Origin: Anas platyrhynchos
Lineage: Eukaryota > Chordata > Aves > Anseriformes > Anatidae
Assembly: GCF_047663525.1 (NCBI RefSeq)
Contig: NC_092604.1
Coordinates: 13,131,501 to 13,195,500 of the forward strand
Length of the DNA: 64,000 nt
Direction: 5' to 3'
Part shown: positions 61,287 through 64,000 of the stretch, piece after piece
Position numbering within the stretch: the first letter of the stretch is position 1
Layout of the letters: every line of letters begins with the position of its first letter
Position numbers and translations under genes: made by a program
The notes under the pieces: model-generated
What the model was told of the DNA's origin: nothing
The model's input: only the letters and a program-made list of their open reading frames with translations
The model's database searches: none

Positions 61287-61400
61287 AGAGCCCTCTTTAT
61301 TCTGTAGCAGTTGCATGTTTCTCTTTGAGCAGGAAGGCTTCTAAAAGCGAAACATAACTAGCGTTCATATGCAGTGACACAGAAGGGCTGCACATAACGC
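61287..61400 (-). other. PSMB7: PSMB7 3' untranslated region
   Basis: A short 3' UTR between the stop codon and the AATAAA at 61301-61296; the exact cleavage point is inferred. Confidence 0.65.
61296..61301 (-). terminator. PSMB7: Probable poly(A) signal of PSMB7
   Basis: TTTATT on the + strand is AATAAA on the - strand, 100 bases after the PSMB7 stop codon. It implies a short 3' UTR with cleavage near 61270-61286. Confidence 0.75.
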
Positions 61401-61512
61401 TCAGGAAGTATCCATGGTTTGTACAGTTTCATCCACCACCTCAATTTCCAGGAGTGCAACATTTTCCGTGAGAACAGCAGTAGTTCCTTTTTCACACTTG
61501 TATCTACCATAC
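61401..61512 (-). CDS. PSMB7: PSMB7 last coding exon and stop
   Basis: 112 nt: one base of the split Arg codon, then [16 protein letters not shown] and the C-terminal arm ending TMDTS, then TGA (61403-61401). The last residues are identical to the human terminus as I recall it. The acceptor is TTTCTTTAACAG. Confidence 0.96.
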
Positions 61513-63627
61513 CTGTTAAAGAAAACAGTGAAAGGTAAGCTGAAAGATGGTATTACCTAGGAAAACTCATTTAGAAGTTCAGAACTAATTAGCCTTCCGT
61601 GATATGGAAGTTTCTTACACTAGTCCAGAGTGACACTGTGCTTATTGCAGAATCTAAACTGATTACAACAACTAATAAAGTTTGAGCTAACCTAGCATTT
61701 TTATGAAATGCATGGTCCTTAAAAAAAAAAAAAAGGTAGCAGGTAACTTGAAAGGCTACTTTGTAGAAATAAGTGGGATCTCATTATAGCATGGGCCATT
61801 CTTGCTGTGTACTCCTGCTCAAAGCACAATCTTTTTTTCATCTCTAGATTAATTTTACCAGTGTATAAACTTTGGGTTTCCATGCTAATTGTAGCTAACA
61901 TTTAACACAAAAACTGCCTGTAATCAAGCCAATTTCAGAAATTTTGCTGCATCTGACTGTAAAGGAGGTGTCACTCTTTTCCCATTTACACAGTAGAAGC
62001 CATAAGCTCACTTAAAATGTCAATGAAGATTCTTCTGGCTAACCATCTCTATAGTGAGAAGTTTCTGCTCAGAACAAAGGGTCATGTGTACAAGTTTGCA
62101 CAGTAAGAAAGCCAGAGGATTTTTAACTGAAGCAGTGCAATTCATTTGGACTTTGGCTATGGCCACCTGCATTAAAGAGAAGGGGAAAAGAGATTTCTTT
62201 GAAGTTCACTATTTTGGTAGCGTACTGAAAAGCTGCACGACTTGTTACACGTAACATAAAAGTATGTATCACAAAATCCTTTAACTGCCCTGCGGGCTGT
62301 AATTTCACTGACGAGGCAATGTAGTTCACCAAACAACACATCTGAGCCTTTAGAGGTATAATTTGTCAGCTCTGCTAACACTCAAATTTTGCTCACTTGA
62401 GAATCTCAGCACCTCTGTATCCTGAATATTCTCAGTGATGCAAGACAGTATTACATGCTTAAATGTAACCTTGTTTCCCAGCAACTTCCAGAGTTAGATT
62501 TGTGTTACAATCATTCAAAACAAGTCACAGAATAATGACATTTTCAATAAATACAGGCAATGAACACTGAGAACCATAAAACGAGGGTGGGGTGGGCATA
62601 CTGAAATGGATCTTTTTGATGGGGCTTGCAAAAGGGAAGAGCTGGAAAGCAGCACAGGTTTCTACACAGCTGAAGTGGTTAAGAGCACTATTTCATTAGG
62701 AAAGCAAGAATGTTCATAACACAGAACAGTTGTAGTTAATTTATACATAAACTAGTACTCAAGTTTTGTCTTAAATCTTGCTACTGCCATATTTAGCTAT
62801 TAACTGTAATGTGAAAGGACAATTTACTGTACATTTCTGGACAATTTTAATTTATCAGAAGAGTTAGCAAAATTATTGAAACATCTGTTTGTTGTCTTAG
62901 CAATCTCACATAGGTTATGTTCTCCAGGCACAGGCTAGAAAATACTTCTAGAACTAGAACACAACGTGGCAGTCCCAGGCTAGAGTTCTGCAGTTTTCTT
63001 TGGGTTTTATCCCTGCAGTGAGCTCATAGATAACACCTATGACAGGCTGGACTGCACCACGTGCTCTTTTTTCAAATCCCCATGCTACAATTAGGCAGAA
63101 CTGCAGCAGGCATGGTGATGCCACAAGTCTTTCTGGCACCACACATTTCAGCAAACATGCAAAGTGGGACCTTCTTGCTACCTGATGTATCTATTCAGTC
63201 ACAAATGTGAAACTTCATCACACTCACACTGCCTGAACTCCACGAGCAGTCTCAACATAGCAAAGAGGTGACAGGTAAGCAATTAGTTTCTTTCACACAC
63301 CTGTAAATGCAACTAAGCCTCCTGTCAACTGCCAAGCACAGCCACTAATTTTGTTTTCTTGTTTAACTGAAATTCAGTACAGAGATCCAGAGAGCACTGT
63401 GATAAAATTTAGTACTATGGAAAACAAGAACGGTTAGGAGCAGCCTAGGTAACACACAGCTTCAGAAACACCAACCTTTCGCCTTTTCTGTTGGCCACAT
63501 CGTATGGACGGAGGAAATCCAACTTATTCTTGCTTATGACACAGATATCTATGTTACTGCCAGAGCCCAGATCATTGTATATGCCAGCTGCAATGGCATC
63601 TCTCACAAGCTGTTTGGCTTCCTCTTC
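61401..63627 (-). CDS. PSMB7: PSMB7, proteasome subunit beta type-7 (beta2), C-terminal two exons, partial
   Basis: Exons 63476-63627 and 61401-61512 on the - strand join to about 87 C-terminal residues of PSMB7 (277 aa in human). The window ends before the N-terminal exons, so the catalytic Thr and propeptide are absent here by truncation of the view, not of the gene. Recognisable stretches are [42 protein letters not shown] and the terminal [19 protein letters not shown]7 is the trypsin-like active subunit of the 20S core. The long C-terminal arm encoded here wraps the neighbouring beta3 subunit and is needed for ring assembly. It is transcribed toward NEK6. Confidence 0.96.
61513..63475 (-). 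other. PSMB7: PSMB7 last intron
   Basis: GTTGGT to TTTAACAG on the - strand, 1,963 bp, AT-rich. An A run lies at about 61721-61734 on the + strand. No further exon is needed, since the flanking exons join in frame to the expected protein. A + strand AATAAA at 61674-61679 could serve only read-through NEK6 transcripts. Confidence 0.85.
63476..63627 (-). CDS. PSMB7: PSMB7 penultimate coding exon
   Basis: 152 nt, encoding [20 protein letters not shown] through NRKGE plus two bases of an Arg codon (phase 2). The acceptor is a long pyrimidine tract ending TTTTACAG. The donor is AAAG|GTTGGT, a weak match to consensus. It was chosen because only this junction restores the family sequence [13 protein letters not shown] (human KGTR-LGRYRCEKG). 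Confidence 0.95.
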
Positions 63628-64000
63628 CTGTAAAAGTTTAGAAAAAAAAAAAAAAAAAGCTGTCATTGCACAAGCGTTGGCATTTCACAGAAATGTTTGT
63701 CCATGTGACACTGGAAGCTGTGAGCTCTCACAATAAATGAGATAATCATCAAGGACTACAGAGCATGAACAACAGCCTACTGAACAGTGGGACAGCCTTC
63801 ATCCTGTTCAGGCTCCATCCCTCTCTTCCCTGAAGACAGGCATCAGATTTAGTAAAGAGAGTCAAAGAAACAAAATTAAGATTTTTATCTCAATGAGTGG
63901 AGAAATTAAACATGTGGATTTTATTGTCCAGGCTTCTGTGCACACAAACAAGTTCCCTATAGTGCCCCCTGTAACAGCTGCATACAAATTAAAGATCCAT
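63628..64000 (-). other. PSMB7: PSMB7 intron (continues past the window)
   Basis: It begins (on the - strand, ends) with the acceptor tract of the penultimate exon, including a 17-base A run on the + strand at 63642-63658. No upstream PSMB7 exon is visible before the window edge. Confidence 0.75.

Overview
This window is vertebrate nuclear DNA, most probably from a bird. The genes are split into GT-AG exons separated by kilobase-scale introns. The repeats include an antisense CR1 LINE tail of avian type and an older CR1-like reverse-transcriptase fragment. The gene pair and its tail-to-tail order match the NEK6-PSMB7 locus of human 9q33 and, in birds, microchromosome-scale chromosome 17. I see no bacterial-type genes, CRISPR arrays, phage, intact transposons or tRNA/rRNA genes.

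Layout. Positions 1-1440 are upstream intergenic DNA. A strong CpG island (about 1441-2860) contains the presumed NEK6 promoter and an untranslated first exon ending at 2383. Intron 1 runs about 20.5 kb. Nine coding exons of NEK6 then follow on the + strand (22948-58460) and join in frame to a 314-residue protein. It has all the landmarks of a NIMA-related mitotic kinase: Gly-rich loop, VALKK lysines, the autoinhibitory Tyr, HRD, DLG and the activation-loop Ser. A roughly 2.1 kb 3' UTR ends near an AATAAA at 60535-60540. The last two coding exons of PSMB7 (proteasome subunit beta type-7, beta2) lie convergently on the - strand at 61401-61512 and 63476-63627. The rest of PSMB7 lies beyond the right edge.

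The two genes are not an operon and have unrelated roles. NEK6 acts in mitotic spindle signalling downstream of NEK9, and PSMB7 is the trypsin-like catalytic subunit of the 20S proteasome. They share only a convergent 3' boundary with about 0.7 kb between their poly(A) sites.

I did not find a clearly new biological system. The items most worth checking are: a strong-context, out-of-frame AUG 8 nt before the NEK6 start codon; a perfect RFX X-box palindrome with an octamer and homeodomain sites in intron 7; several TAAT-dense intronic blocks that look like developmental enhancers; a G-quadruplex run in the first-exon region; a perfect 14-bp hairpin in intron 8; and a weak, frame-critical splice donor in PSMB7. 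Most long open frames in the GC-rich parts are random openness without protein support.
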